DNA of 64,000 nucleotides from Lineus longissimus (GCF_910592395.1 NC_088317.1:18586039-18650038), one strand, 5' to 3'. Positions 1-13,085 are shown, counted from the stretch's first letter. The notes: a model not told the origin generated them from the letters alone. Numbers and translations: made by a program.

Positions 1-705
1 GATTTGAGGTCAAAGGTGAAGCAAACAAAGGATTGTTGATAGCCCGATTGTAAAAACTTGACAAACTGAATTTTTAAAATTAAGATTTCAGCATAATTTT
101 TGATGAGGGGTCAAGATGGAAGCCTTAGATTTGAGGTTTAGACAATCATAGGCAGTGAACTAAGGGTCAAATGAATTAATAACCAATCACGTCATAGATC
201 ACAAAGGTCAAAGATACATATGACCAATCAGGGCTGCGCTTTGAGGTCAGAGGTCAGCTGTTACGGAGAGAAAGGCCAAGAACTGAAAACGAGCTGACAG
301 CAGGTCTCTAATAAACAGAATGATGTAATAACAGGTTCAAAAAGATGACATAAATTAGTATAAAATACAGCATATGATGGGGACGCCCTCTACAGGTAGA
401 ACTGGTCACTATATTTGACGAGAATGAAACATGCTGCAAGGTAATGAGTATAATAAGACATACATAACATGATACAGTAAAGTGTGGTTTGAAGAGTTCA
501 GTGACGGCGCCCGTGAACCTGGATAATGGCAAACACTCAGACCACCAGCGTGAGAAAAACAGAGCTCAGAGCTGTGGCTAAGTTGGACTAACACTGCATT
601 CGACCTAACTCAACGTTTATGCTGGAAAAATGGAGTCATGGTGTAGAAAAAATCAAGTGTTGTCATCTCTATAAGCAAAAATAGTGTCAGCTTGAACTGA
701 ATTAG

Positions 706-1320
706 GCTTAAGTTGAACTGAATTAGGCTTAAGTTAAGTTAAAGTAATAGTCCCAGACTTAAGTAAACCTACGCTTAAGTCACAAACTTAACAAAGCTTG
801 GTGTCTTAAGCTTAAGAATTAGTAATGTCTTCCTAGATTTGGCAAGTCCCAATCCAGAGTTAAATTGTCCTTTACACCCTCATTTCACTGTTTAGACTCT
901 TCCACTTAACTCATTAGTAGAGTCCACTTCAGAAAATGGGGGTTTAAAGTTTGAGCAACCCGATACTGTACCATGTTTCCTTAAGCTGGACAACTACCGC
1001 AATACACTTGACTTAAGCCTTGACTACACCAATCTTGGGTGAAGCATGGGGTGAAGCAAGGGCTGGGGAATGACCAGGCCTTGGCAAAGCAAGGGCAGCA
1101 AAGCTTAGGTTAAGCTTGTAGTTAAGTAAGCATTGTTGAAGCTTAAACTGCACTCAACCTTGGACAAAACTTGGACTGGAATTTTGGTCACCACGCTTCA
1201 GCAGGCTTAAGCATCTGTTTAGCTAAGGCTAAGTCCCATTTAATTCTAGCTTAACTTAAATCTCCCTTAAGCTAGAAATGAAAAGGCTTAAATCCCATTC
1301 AAGCAGATATTAACTTAAGC
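706..1320. repeat. CTTAAG-rich degenerate repeat tract
   Basis: Eleven CTTAAG hexamers occur in about 615 bases, where chance would give well under one. They are embedded in variants of GCTTAAGTTNA, with one clear 21-base tandem (TTGAACTGAATTAGGCTTAAG twice near 690-735). It looks like an old, decayed short-period satellite. Confidence 0.6.
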
Positions 1321-1923
1321 TGGTTAACCTAAATGAAACTTAGTTTAAGCTTGAACAGAAATGAACTTAAAGCCTGCTTTTACTTGGGGCACATCAGACA
1401 GGGGTTAAGCTAGACTTGGCTTTGACTCCAAGCGAAGGGTCAAAGAGCAACTGAAACTGAGGAGACATCTGGCAGCCAAAGCAACTAGAACATGCTTCGG
1501 GCATGTGTCAAATGACCTCAGAATATGTAAATGAGATCATTACGTATTCATGTGACCTCACAATATGCTAATGAGGGTGAAACAACATTCTCCATGGCAA
1601 CAATGACAAAATTAAAATTTCACAACCATAACACTATCTTCAGCAATATTTTTTATAGCATTAAAAAGAAAATTTGCTCTGCAAAGATGTCATTCCGTAG
1701 ACTTGTTAAAGATGAGTTTGAGACACTCAACAGAGAAAGCAATTATCATGCAGTTGCTCTACTTGGGAGTCAGTGAGGCATATGAGTCAGGACGAGTCAT
1801 CAAACAACTGGTTCTGCTGGGTCAGTAAGTAAGTTTCAGGTGCAAGGGTCAACTGTGTTATCAGTCATTGAATCCCGAGTCATGATGAGTCTTCAAACTT
1901 CAGGTATTGCTAGGGTCTGTAAG

Positions 1924-2059
1924 TTAGGCAAGACTTTTTTTACCTTGGTTAGAGTTCTCGCCGCTAGGGGATTAATTGAAAATGTTTATTCCACCCTCCT
2001 CAGCTTGTCCTCGGATGAAAAAGCACACTAACCAAGGTATAAGAAAAGTCTCGCCTTAG
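1924..2059. mobile_element. small foldback element (MITE-like)
   Basis: About 135 bases bounded by roughly 28-base imperfect inverted repeats: left end TTAGGCAAGACTTTTTTTAC (1924 on) and, on the other strand, a right end beginning TAAGGCGAGACTTTTCTTAT. Both arms continue into ACCTTGGTTAG. It has no coding capacity. The family was not recognised and the target duplication is unclear. Confidence 0.55.
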
Positions 2060-2673
2060 AGGCAAAAGGGTCAAATATGTCTTCAAACTACTTTTGTAAG
2101 TCATTGAATCTTATGAGTCAGGACGAGTCTTCCAGCAACCAGTACAGGATGGGTCGGTATGTTACAGGCATTAGAGTCAAATGAGTCTTCCAGCTACTTG
2201 TAATAGTCATTGGAGCGTTAGGCTGCATACCCATTGACGCTTGGATCAGAGCTGGCAGAGAAAGGCCAAGAACTGAAAACGAGACGCAGCAAGTCTCTCT
2301 ATGGATCAGGGCTGGTGGACCTGAATAGTATCCTTCACACTCTTCAAGAACAATTCATGCCATGTCTCAAACTTTAGCTGGTCAACAATGGTCAGCGCAG
2401 TAAATCTTCAATGTCAGATCAGTGCCATTTACAAGTCAGACTGTGCCTCTGATCTATGGTTGTGATATCAATATGCTAGCATCCCCTGTTCAAGAATAGG
2501 ATACAATTTTCCAATAGCAAAGCCTGCAACTTTTTACGATTGCACTTGATTCCATAGTAACTAGAAACAAATACTTGTGCGATCCATGGAAACTGAGGAA
2601 TATTGACATTGGAGACATTTGTCCTCGAGCTGCACCAACAGGAAGAGTCGCTGCAAGATGGCAATCGATTTGG

Positions 2674-2813
2674 GGACAAATTCAAATTTGGAGGGTTCAG
2701 CGCTTTTTTTATAATCTCATCTCATCTTGAACTGGGAATGTTTGGACAAATTCAAATTTGGAGGGTTCAGCGCTTTTTTTATAATCTCATCTCATCTTGA
2801 ACTGGAAATGTTT
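2674..2813. repeat. 70-base direct tandem duplication (two copies)
   Basis: The unit beginning GGACAAATTCAAATTTGGAG occurs at 2674 and 2744, almost identical over 70 bases and including a T7 run. The near identity points to a recent duplication. Confidence 0.9.
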
Positions 2814-5800
2814 TGGCACATTATTTCAAACCCACCCCGAGTTGAAAATAAACTCACCATTGTTTCTATTTGCAAAACGAGTTATGAGTTCTAGTATCTT
2901 CCAAACAAACTAGCTTGTTTTAATATTGAGATTATATGGCTGACATTTCAAGTCAAGCCCAGGGGCAAACAAATACCAGCTTGTTTTCACCCCACGCTCC
3001 CCGCTGGGGGTTTGATTACATTTAGATTTTCATCAAATCCAATATTTTGCAATCAGCAGTATGAAAGTTTTCTGGATTCCAGTACAGTGTCTCAAGTTGT
3101 CCTTTATTTCTCCAACAAAAAACCTGACTTTATCCAACATTTTCCAAAACTGTCTTATCTCTATAAATGTTGAAAAAATAAAGTCTGCAGCCGTAACTGT
3201 TGCAATTTTCTATTGCATAATATATTCTGCCTGCTAACAAATGAGCCGTGAAACTTTGAGAATAAATCTGTGTTCACAGCACACCTCTAAGACGCAAGGT
3301 CACATTGCTCTACCAAAGAGATTTCTCAAAGTAGGTAACACAAGAAAACGGCAGTGAAGTTTGAGACGTGAGTCAGACACTCCGTATAAGTTACTTCTCG
3401 TAGATGCGAACACGTCCATGAATAATTCCAACATACAAGGTATTTACATGGCTTCTCCAAGACTGACTGTTCAATTATTCATAAACTCAAATCTGAGAGG
3501 TAGAGCTGTCAGGCGTCAACTCACTTGTTTCATGTTACAGAAAAAAACAGAATATTTGCTTTTGTGAATCTTTCTTTATCGGAAGAGAACGTGTCTAGTG
3601 GATTTGAAATATATCATTGGTTTCTGGACACTAACTCTGAGCTCAATTGCAGTAGGAAAGTTACAGCCATGAGCCCCGACTGCACACTTAACTCTGACCA
3701 GTCCAAATATCCACAGAACTCCCTTTTCTTATGCGGCAACAGAACCAAGTAGACTTGTTTGTAATTCTTATCGGAACTGTGTACATCTGGTCGATTCAAC
3801 AGGCACTGGCTGCTCGACACTCACACTAAGCAGTCTACGGTCAACAGAGTTGTAGCAACATTCAACTAGCTACTGGCCATCCCATCAACATGGGTTTTTG
3901 CAAACACTTCTTTATCAGCGTACGTGCCTGGCTACTGGAAACCAACTCAAACTTTTCTAACTGTCTTAAGTATCTTACACGTAAAGGCTGCTCAAGGCAA
4001 AATATATACGTAACTTCGAGCAGTCCAAGCATCTGGACTACAACTATAAGCTGTCCAACAATGTCATAGATACAATCAGGCAACTGGACATTTTGTCAAG
4101 GTCAGGTTAAGTTAAAGGATATCTCTTCTTTCGGCCCATCAATAGCTGTCCAAGTAAATGGTCCTGGACCTGGTTTGGGACTGTCCAAAGGGGTCTCGGT
4201 CAACATGGGACATCAATGTTACTGTCGAGAGTACTACATACTTTATTTCAAACAGCAAACAACTATATAGGTATGCATAACAAGAGTAGACCATAGCACA
4301 TTCCGCAGAGTGACATGTAGCATTCGGCTAGTAGCAAACGCAGTGCTGAAAATAAAGTATTAGCATGACGGCTTAGCGAGCTGAAAGAGAGCCCTACAAG
4401 CGAATGACGTGTGTGCAAACCAAGGATAGCGTGGGCAAGTTGGGGAGCAGCGCAGGAATAGCAGATTTTGGCAAATCAGGACACAAGAGTGCCTGGAAGC
4501 TAGATTAGGCAAATATTGGCCACCACAGCGATGTGTAGATTAGAGTTGGTAAAGGCATTTCTTCAAGGCCTGGTTTAGTCAAGTAAGTAAATGGCCACAA
4601 AGTGGAAGCCCAAGCAAGACAGGAGAGCATACCTGGCTAGAAGTTGCCAGTAAAGGCACAAGGGTTTGGGAAATTAGTCATAGGGAGAGGTTTTAAGGGT
4701 TTATATCAAGCAATGTTGAAAGTGAAGGGTCATGTTTATATCGAGTGAAATGATACAGACTTATCCATGGACTATTGTGGCAATGGAATCACAAGCAAAA
4801 CAAAAGGAAACCCTCGAACAAGTTGGAAGGGAAAATATTTGGGGGAAGCTGTTTTCTGAGTTGTATCTAGATGCAACCATGATTGAATAGGCCATGAAAA
4901 CAGGAAAATGGGACTGTGAGAGAGATATTTGGTCCAAGAAAGTGAAGTCCAAGGTAAGGAAGGAAAGAAAGATGCGTAATGTGTCATCTGTGACAGTCTT
5001 ATGAGAAGAGGTTGGGGGGGAATCAAACAGGAAATGACAGACTGGGATTCTTGCTGCGCCAGCCCACTGACTCGACACAGACTATCATTGGCAAGCACAC
5101 ATACACAATGTACCAGAGAATACTAATACATGACACTTATACAGCTATTGGTTCTTAAAGCCAGCCATGGTGGCGCTAGTAGAGTCATACATAGCAGAAA
5201 CATGTGCCCACAACTGTTTGTGATGCTGGATGTGAAATAAGGTGTTTTGCCATGCTGTTTTCCAAATAACAAAGGTTGGAAGTTATGGAATATAACAACT
5301 TTAATCATACATGAAAGCCATCTTTGGGACTTTACAATCAATGGAAATTGTTCCTGGGCTATGATAGATTGGACAACAAATGCCTTATTTCATACTTCCA
5401 AGTCATAAGGAAAATAGATAAGCCATCATTTTTTTAACACCCAGTACCAAAGTCCAGAAACAAAAAAAGTGCAAGCAGTCTTGGAATCGTACCAAACAGT
5501 TAACAAGACTTTAAATAAAACTCATGCCAATATAGGGCGAAGTTTGCCTATTATTTCAACGGAGTAGCAAGGGAGATAGGAGAGCGCTAACAGAAAGTTG
5601 TATCATTCGCACATTTTTGCAGACGTTCAGTCCAAGTTGCAAAATGGAAAATCTGGCCCGTATTTTTTCTCACATTATCTAGATTTTTTTTTCATTTTAA
5701 TACTTTTTCACTCATCAATTCTTGATTAAATTTTTTCAGGATTGAATTTTTTTAAATTTAATCATAATAAAATTATTTTCTGACTTAAGAAAAAGGAAAA

Positions 5801-6600
5801 CTATTGTTCTATAGAACGTTTTTACTTCTTTATTGATACTGGTATTGTAAATAACGTATTGTGAGTAACATTGAAGGCAGTGTCTAGGCTCCCGACACCT
5901 TCAGAAACATAATTCTGCATGCAATTCATCTCAACACGGAACAAGCCGCTGTTACCTATCAAAAGCAGAGTTTCTAGCAACAACACTGACCTGGCCAGTC
6001 AGATATTTAACGCACACATTCACTGTGAACATGCATATCAAGCTATATTCCAGAACAAGACATTTTCAATTCAGACATTTTTGTCAAACTGGGTTTTACC
6101 AAAACCAAAATATAAGACGTGTGAGACATTTCATTGTTGATATAATCCTCCATCTGGCGGGTATGTTGACAAACGAAAATCATTTCTTACAATTTGTTTT
6201 TGAGTTCGAACCCATTACACAAAATAATCTCAATTGGAATTATCCCGTTTTGGAGTATAGCTTGGTATGTTTCTCCACTGTGACACTGAGCAGATCATCA
6301 AAAAGCAGATTCAGAGAAAAAAACACGGAATTTGAAATTTTACATTAAAGCTAGGTCATTCTAGGATTGTACTCCCAACACTAAAGCTGTACCATGTACT
6401 AGATGTTCGACACCAACATGCAGCGTGGTTGTAGTTAACCTTATATACATAGGGGGCGCGAGGGGCAGCGAGAATTTTCCATTTTACAAAGGCGTCAATA
6501 CTTACATTTGAAATGCACTGGACACAGTTATGTGATGAATCCTGTTGAAGGTCCGCGTTCGAATTCTGTGTGAATATCAAAACACATACACCAAACATAA

Positions 6601-6717
6601 ATTTGCATAAATCTGCTTAATTGCATTTGCATAAATTAGCATGAATTCTTCAAAATTTGCATGAATTCTGACTATTGCGTTAATTTGCAATTTGCATTAA
6701 CCTACACCCATTTGCAT
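6601..6717 (+). promoter_or_regulatory. cluster of five ATTTGCAT octamers
   Basis: Perfect ATTTGCAT starts at 6601, 6625, 6655, 6690 and 6710, all on the same strand, in TTTGCATNA-rich sequence. ATTTGCAT is the classical POU-domain (Oct) site. The tract also looks like a decayed AT-rich repeat, so binding is only a hypothesis. Confidence 0.35.
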
Positions 6718-8199
6718 AAAATAGCATATATCTGAATAAATTTACATATTAATATTCTCAGGTACATTCTGTGATAAAAAAACTGCAATAAAGAGGCCCA
6801 TGACGAAGGGGTACTGATGAGATATTTGGGGGGTATCATGAGGTATATAAAGCAAAATCATAAGTTATAGTGAACAGAAGCCAAGGATAAACAACCTAGG
6901 GTGATGAGACAGAGGCGACCCCTGTGGTGATAAGAACGACTATGAAAAGTAGCAATGTTGGAACTCAGCAGGGTGAATTTCCAACTCGGTAGAAATGATC
7001 CAATTTGCCCAAGCAGAAATCGCCTTTTAACAACTTTTCCGTAACCTAAGGTGGCGGTCCCTTTCTAATACCCCAGGTTGTCCAGCCGCAGGGATACGCA
7101 TGTGTGCAATGCCCATAGCCTGTTAGGTCTCAACAAAACCACCAGCGCGCCATGCTTAGCAGACAAACAATGCCAGGGGTTATAGCCAAAAAATCAAGCT
7201 CTAAAAACAGCCAACTTTGTTGACACGAAGCTGGCACAAACAGATGGCATGACTGTAAATCTTTCAGGCTGGATGTAAAAGTCAGCTGATATTTTGTAAC
7301 ACCTAATATTTCAATTTCTTGAATTTGAGCCTTACACTACAGGTGGTACATGTAACTACTGGTAATGCATCACTGCAGATTTATGTCAATACTCAATGAG
7401 TCAATACTGTGAGGTGTAAGAGATTCAATAAATTGAAATTTAAGGAGATTTTAATCAATTGAAATATCAAACAGAATGTTTACACCGGCAGCGGGTTAAT
7501 TTGACAGAGGATAAGCTGCTATTTTTGACCTGACAGCAAAATCATACTTTAGCCATCGCAAAAGTTGGTTTTCACCAGCACACACGGACGAAGCGGCCTC
7601 TAACATTGTTGCCATGGAGAATAAGAAATCATGTGACGGCCCAAGAATCAGGCATCAAAATAAAATAACGAAATGAAATGAACAAAAAAAAGCAAGGTGA
7701 AATTTGCATTCTGGGTCCCAGGAGAGAAAATGAGTTAGAAACGAGACTGCCGATGCCACATGAGATCTCGTGCACAGATGCACTACACCTTTTTTGAATA
7801 CGCTGGGTGCTCTAAGTTAAGATGCCGACTTGTTGATTGACAAGCAATCGAACCAAAGTTGAACTCTGGAGCAATTAGAAAGTCTTTTTGCAGAAAGAAA
7901 TCTGCCTGAAGATCAACTCCAAATTTCATATTTAGTGGTGAATTTGATTTTTGAAAAAATTGTGGAATTCCATCAGTCCTAATATCGCCTTGAATAAAGA
8001 GAGTTGTTGAGGAGAAGACTTCCAGATATAAAGCCATGCATATAAACACCGAAAGCACGTGAGCGAGTTCAAAATAGGACACAAACTCAAGGGGTGGATC
8101 AGATCTGTGAACGTGATAAATGTGGCTCCAGCAACCCGTCCCTGTCTTCCATTATCACTGGGGCCCAGATTGGAAACTTTGCCATGGTTAGGTCCCTAC

Positions 8200-8439
8200 C
8201 ATTTGACACTGCGCGACAGCCACGTTAGATCTCTGTTGGGTGGCCTTGATCTGGGCTTGAAGGTGGGCAGGCGGGTGGTAGTATCTACACGGTTCACGTG
8301 AGCATTTCCCCTTTATAAAGTCCATACACACCGTGACATGGTTGTCGGTGGTGTCAACCTGAACGTGTTCGGGAGGGTGCGCAAAGCGACATTCAGTAGG
8401 TTGACGCGTGCATGTACCTCTTTGTGATTCACGACACAC
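8200..8439 (-). CDS. mbl: muscleblind-like, exon 5 (zinc fingers 3 and 4)
   Basis: Encodes residues 262-341. Finger 3 is C263-C271-C278-H282 (CX7CX6CX3H, in [13 protein letters not shown]) and finger 4 is C299-C307-C312-H316 (CX7CX4CX3H, in [20 protein letters not shown]). The conserved helix [12 protein letters not shown] follows. Both fingers sit on one exon, as in vertebrate MBNL1. The acceptor is TTTGCTATTGTAG (8441-8440). The exon ends ATG|GTAGGG with GT at 8199-8198, the same position after a Met codon as in MBNL1, so further exons are expected. If this donor is not used, translation adds V-G-T and stops at TAA, giving a short four-finger isoform; I saw no nearby poly(A) signal to support that form. 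Confidence 0.96.
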
Positions 8440-8530
8440 CTACAATAGCAAAGCAGCACGGGTCAGAATATCTGCTGATCTCTGCAATTTTTCTGCTGAC
8501 GTCAGCACCTTTTCTGCTGAACTCAGCACA
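8440..8530 (-). promoter_or_regulatory. YGCY-rich, palindromic tract just upstream of exon 5
   Basis: On the transcribed strand the 90 bases before the exon 5 acceptor hold five TGCT (YGCY) motifs, three of them within about 20 bases of the splice site. The block includes a perfect 14-base palindrome TGCTGACGTCAGCA at 8494-8507, whose core TGACGTCA is a CRE-type sequence, and an imperfect copy TGCTGAACTCAGCA at 8515-8528. YGCY is the known binding motif of MBNL proteins, and MBNL genes are known to regulate their own splicing. That this tract does so is inference. Confidence 0.4.
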
Positions 8531-11500
8531 TTTGAGTTGAATTGGCCACGTGAAATATACACACGAGGAAGATACTGAACCATTAAAATATTATGAGAAA
8601 ATATGTGACGATATGAAACTTATGGAAGAAGCACTTAGAAATGTGCAAAAAATTAATGATGTGAAGTTATTGTCAGTTCTAGTTTTCTTTTTCATTTTCA
8701 TATCATGCCCGTAATTGAAATGCTAAGATGATTTCAGGATATTGCAAGTTTCTATGAATGAAATGATATGCAGTGGTTTTTATGATGGAGCATACCACGA
8801 GCTTTTAGCTCAATATCGGACAAATTCAGCATATTTTGTCATCAGCATTCTGTCTCTGATCAGGTCATTATCAGCACGCCACATTTGGAAAATTTGTTCT
8901 CTTTTCCACGTGTTCCTTTCACTTTTTTCTGATCCAAATCTTGGGGAATATTTGGCCACTCATATGCTCTTAACCCATCTGTAAATTGTTGTGCTAACTG
9001 AAGATAATTGCGCAGGTGATTTGAGCAAGTGTGCTGGCCGCAGGGTACCCCCATTTCTGGGCAGAGCTGGGGGAGAGCTGGGGACCACTACTGAAAACGT
9101 TGGGTGAGCATTAGAGAGCTTGTCAAGGGCAGCAGACTTCTAAGGGTAGCAGACATTGGTTTTGCCGGAGAGTGTTGGATTTCTAGGGGGAGCAAAACCA
9201 GCTATTTTGAGGAGCGTCGATTTTCTAGGGAAGCATCAAACAGCTTCTATGGGGAGCATGTTGTAATTGTAGGTAAAGGAAGTGTAAAAGAGCATTGTGG
9301 GTAACCCGGCAGGATCGTGAGCCAGCCTAGAAGAAAGAGCGGCAGTACTTAGCAGCAAGCTACACCGGTAAAATGCGGCGATCTGCGTCAGAGCTTAAAC
9401 CAAAAAGACAGAAACAGAGCCATCACAACTAGGTTCATTTCAACAGAAGGTGAACTGGATCTCCCTGTACACACATACACATTCATGTGTGTTAATTGCA
9501 CATTTACATCAGGCAAACTTAGAGTGAAATCGAAAGAAAGGTCATTTGAAGCCTTTTCAATTCAAGCCAAAGCTGACCCAAGAACATGTACATCGGTGTA
9601 CAGTCCTATGTGTAAATGTACAGCTGCATCCAGTCATCTTGATGAAACAAACAGTTTTAAACGAGCCATTGCAACTACAGTACCCATGACAACATTTTTA
9701 CAGGTGATTTAAAGAGGAAGTCTCCTCATGGATTTGTCACAAGATTCTCTGATTCATTCCACTGAAGTTTGTGGGAAATCATAACACATTTCATGAAGAA
9801 AGTGACTCCAATAAACTAGAGTGGAATGAATTAACTTTCTTTCTACATCTGAGCAACCTGGTGGTGGCAACAGTAACTAATGTGTGACAGATACACGAGG
9901 GGACTCACCCTTTAACATTTCAAACACTAGGCTCTTTATTAGCTAATGACATTCTGATATCGGGGGCACGGTTAGAAGGAGGAGCCATCTGATGAGCTTC
10001 TTCAAGCTCCCTTTAAAACACAACAAGAACAAAAACATCTAAACCTTGGAGAAAGCTGGGAAAATGTGAGATTCTCAAAAATTGGTTGAAACACTGACAA
10101 ATTCAATTCGACAAATTGAGAGAATGAGTTTCCAAACCAATTTATTGAAAATATGATAGGCAGTTCCACTTTCTTCAAGTCTTTTAAAAAAATGCTCAAA
10201 ATGTCTCAAATTGTCAACTGACAAGTTGAAGGATCTTAACACAGATTCTTTTCTATCATGTTATGTATATCTCCATCATGGAGACAAATGATTGACCTGC
10301 CCTAAACCGGGACATCCCTACACACATGAATACAATTTAATATACCTTACATATGAATGAAATATGATGAAATTATGTTGTCAAATGTCATCAGTTGCGA
10401 ATACTTGAATTCCAAAAATGATGCACACCAAAATCAGTTACAAAACATAATCAGACCATAACTTTATTTATTCCACAAACTTACACAAATCTCGACAGTA
10501 ACAATCAAACATCATGATCAGGCACAAAGCTCAACATCACAAACATCAGTTCATACCATGATTCACTGTTGGGACGCTAACCAACAAGCCTCACTGAAAC
10601 AGGTGTAGACCGACTCATCTCAAACCTTTGAAATAGAGGAGGCTGATGCCTCACCATTGGTCATTGCATTCTATTTTCGGGCTCAGGTGTGCGTTCAAAC
10701 CTCATAGAATGACGGCAGACATTATTTGAAAACGTCCCGCTCTTAAATCTTCACACCTTGATACATATAGCATTAGTGCGATATTTATTTAGCTTAAAAC
10801 CTACTTTCTTCGGGCAATTAACCTGACCATTTGGACCCAATGGGTCCCTCTAGGGCCATCGTGGAGGTGATAACCTGGGATCTCTGTGTCACGGCACAGT
10901 CATCAAGTTACAGTCGATTTCAGGTCAACATTGTATCAAATCGTGTAGATGTTATAGTGCAGGGTGTACGCTGCCTCTTGTCAAGTCAGGTAGGATTTTC
11001 AACTGAATGAAGCAGTAGGTTTCATTTCATGTAGATTGATCAGGTTTCCTTGTACATTTCTCATAGGGATCATGAAATGTGTACAGATGCATATGATCTA
11101 CACAAACTGAAGCAGACTGCTGAGAGTCTTCCAGTGGGTTCCAACACTAACTAACTATTAGTTTTCTACCCGCCCTATTCAAACAGACAAAGCCAGCAGT
11201 TAATTGGGAGGCTATGTTTATGGAAGGGCAATCATTCCTTCAAGATTAGACACTGTGTTTCATGGACGATTTCCAGGCCTTAATCGGCAATAAGGGCACG
11301 CTTTGTTTGTTTTACAATAATGAAAGCAATGATTGAGCTCAGGAATCACAATTAGCTGGGGCAGTTTTGCGTCAGAACGACTTCAACGATAATCCAAAAC
11401 CTAACTGACAGTGATGCTTATAGTTAGAATGGTCGCATCAGCCCCCCAACGGTGATAGCAACTGGTTCGAGAACCTGACGAAGGCTGTCATTTATGACGT

Positions 11501-11553
11501 CTATGTCCTAACTCAATGTACACCGTGATCCCTGACTAAAGCCATCATCTACT

Positions 11554-11890
11554 TTGACCCATGTCTACCTCTGCCCACATCCACCCTGAGTCCATGTCAC
11601 GCTGGGATCCCCGACATTTGCAGAACAATACCAGCACAGCCTGACAAAGACTGTCAACCATTTTGACCCACGTCTTCCCCCATGTCCACCCAGAGTCAAT
11701 GTCACCGGGATCCCAGATATTTCGAGACCAATTCTACCACAGCCAGTGGAGGTGAATGGTATGCTCAGTTCCCCAACCTGAACAAGGCTGTCAACCATTT
11801 TGACCCACATCCCCTGAGTCAGTGTCGCCGGGATCCCCGACATTTCGAGCCCAATACTTACACACCCAGTGGAGGTGACTGATTACAGCC
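11554..11890. repeat. degenerate tandem repeat, about 107-128 bases, three copies
   Basis: Blocks starting TTTTGACCCA at about 11554, 11661 and 11789 each contain a GATCCC-x-GA-x-ATTT-type core and end in CCAGTGGAGGTGA in the last two. Open frames in this stretch follow from the repeat and are not treated as genes. Confidence 0.6.
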
Positions 11891-12825
11891 CCAACAAATA
11901 GTGGTAATAAATCAGTCTGATGTGGTCACTGTTTGGCGAGCGGTCTTCCGCCAATTGATCTTGTGTGACGACCTGCCGTCTAAGTCTAATATATAGGATA
12001 ATTCCTAGGTAATCGACTGAGCGTTGAGACAATAAAAACTTGAGAAACCGCTACAAGACCTGGGGTAGTTTGGCCATGGATTAATTCTGAAGGCTAGTGG
12101 GTTCGATTCAGTTGCAGCTAATGTTCTCTGCTCTGCTCCAAATAGTCACGACCAAGAGACCTGCTGGAGTCTCGATACAGGAGTGGCTGTGAAGTGACAC
12201 CTACTACCTTATGGCTCCAAGCAGACGTGCAGAGGATCTCAGAGCAACACGAGCTGTGCTCAAAGATAAACTTTCAGGGCTTTTTTTAAACTCAAACACA
12301 TAAAACTTGGCACATCAACTGAGAAGCAGGGGTAGAAATGTGGCCATGTATTGGGACTTGCAAGTTCAATGCTGGTGTAGCCAAGGTAGAGATTTGACAT
12401 GCGGTTGTCAGGAGCAAGGCTGACCTCAAATGTAAAATCTTGGAGCCTTTGTTGTTGGTCTAATGGACTTAACTGAAGGAGATAGCACCAAGTTAAGTTA
12501 TCACCAGCATCAGTGACAAAACTCATGTTGAATGACCAGGCCCTGAACTCTGTTATGCACAATATCAAAAGCCAAGAAGATCGTTCTATGCTCAAAAACT
12601 TGGGGTTAAGACGAAGCCTTGTTACCCAATCGCTGAGGAGAATTAACGGTATTGTGTATTCACCTCCTCTAACATCATCATACTGGAGGGTGCCTACACA
12701 GCCATACAATCAACTGAGGCAATTAACTCCCACGGTCGCACATGTTGCGACTACAAATCGGTTGTGTCTCGTCCACAAGATGTCGGGCAAACACTAAGCA
12801 AGTTTTCTAATAGAACTGCAAGAAA

Positions 12826-13085
12826 GAGCTGTTCAAGAGCTTTCTAATGAATAGTCATGCCAAAAGGTTTACCAATGGTACTGCCAGACAGAGCTTTTCA
12901 CAAGCTTTCTAATGAATGGTCATAGTCAAGACTGTAGGTTTACCAATGGTACTGAGCTTTTCACAAGCTTTCTAATGAATGGTCATAGTCATGACTGTAG
13001 GTTTACCAATGGTACTGCATGCAGGGACAGAGCTTTTCAAAAGCTTTCCAATGAATGGTCATGTCAATAGGTTTACCTATGTTAT
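12826..13085. repeat. degenerate tandem repeat, 63-76 bases, four copies
   Basis: Units start GAGCTNTTCA at 12826, 12891, 12954 and 13030 and share AAGCTTTCTAATGAATGGTC and GGTTTACCAATGGTACTG. A lone relative (AGAGCTTTCCAACGAATGGT) occurs near 36580 in intron 2. Confidence 0.75.

Larger units (their letters stand above)
1..8199 (-). other. intron 5 (partial) of the muscleblind-like gene
   Basis: No exon could be recognised here. The stretch holds a CTTAAG-rich tract (706-1320), degenerate GAGTCA-rich repeats (about 1500-2230), a small foldback (1924-2059), a 26-base sequence shared between 268-293 and 2258-2283, a 70-base tandem duplication (2674-2813), and octamer motifs (6601-6717). The rest is AT-rich sequence without visible structure. 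Confidence 0.7.

Noticed and set aside
6500-6575. Possible tRNA gene around a GGTCCGCGTTCGAATTC B-box-like sequence
   Set aside because: No matching A box, acceptor stem or anticodon arm could be drawn.
1-8199. Next muscleblind exon with a basic KSLKRP-like motif
   Set aside because: I searched the minus strand by eye for codons of this motif next to a splice acceptor and found none; the exon is probably to the left of the window.
8497-8504. TGACGTCA as a promoter CRE
   Set aside because: It lies in an intron 57 bases from a splice acceptor with no sign of a transcription start; kept only as part of the palindromic splice-region tract.
12050-12130. Possible tRNA-derived SINE with GTGGGTTCGATTCA
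   Set aside because: Only the B-box-like part matches; no A box or body motif was found.
12260-12709. 149-codon open frame, minus strand
   Set aside because: It begins with TTG, not ATG, shows no recognised domain, and one or two frames of this length are expected by chance in 64 kb of such sequence.
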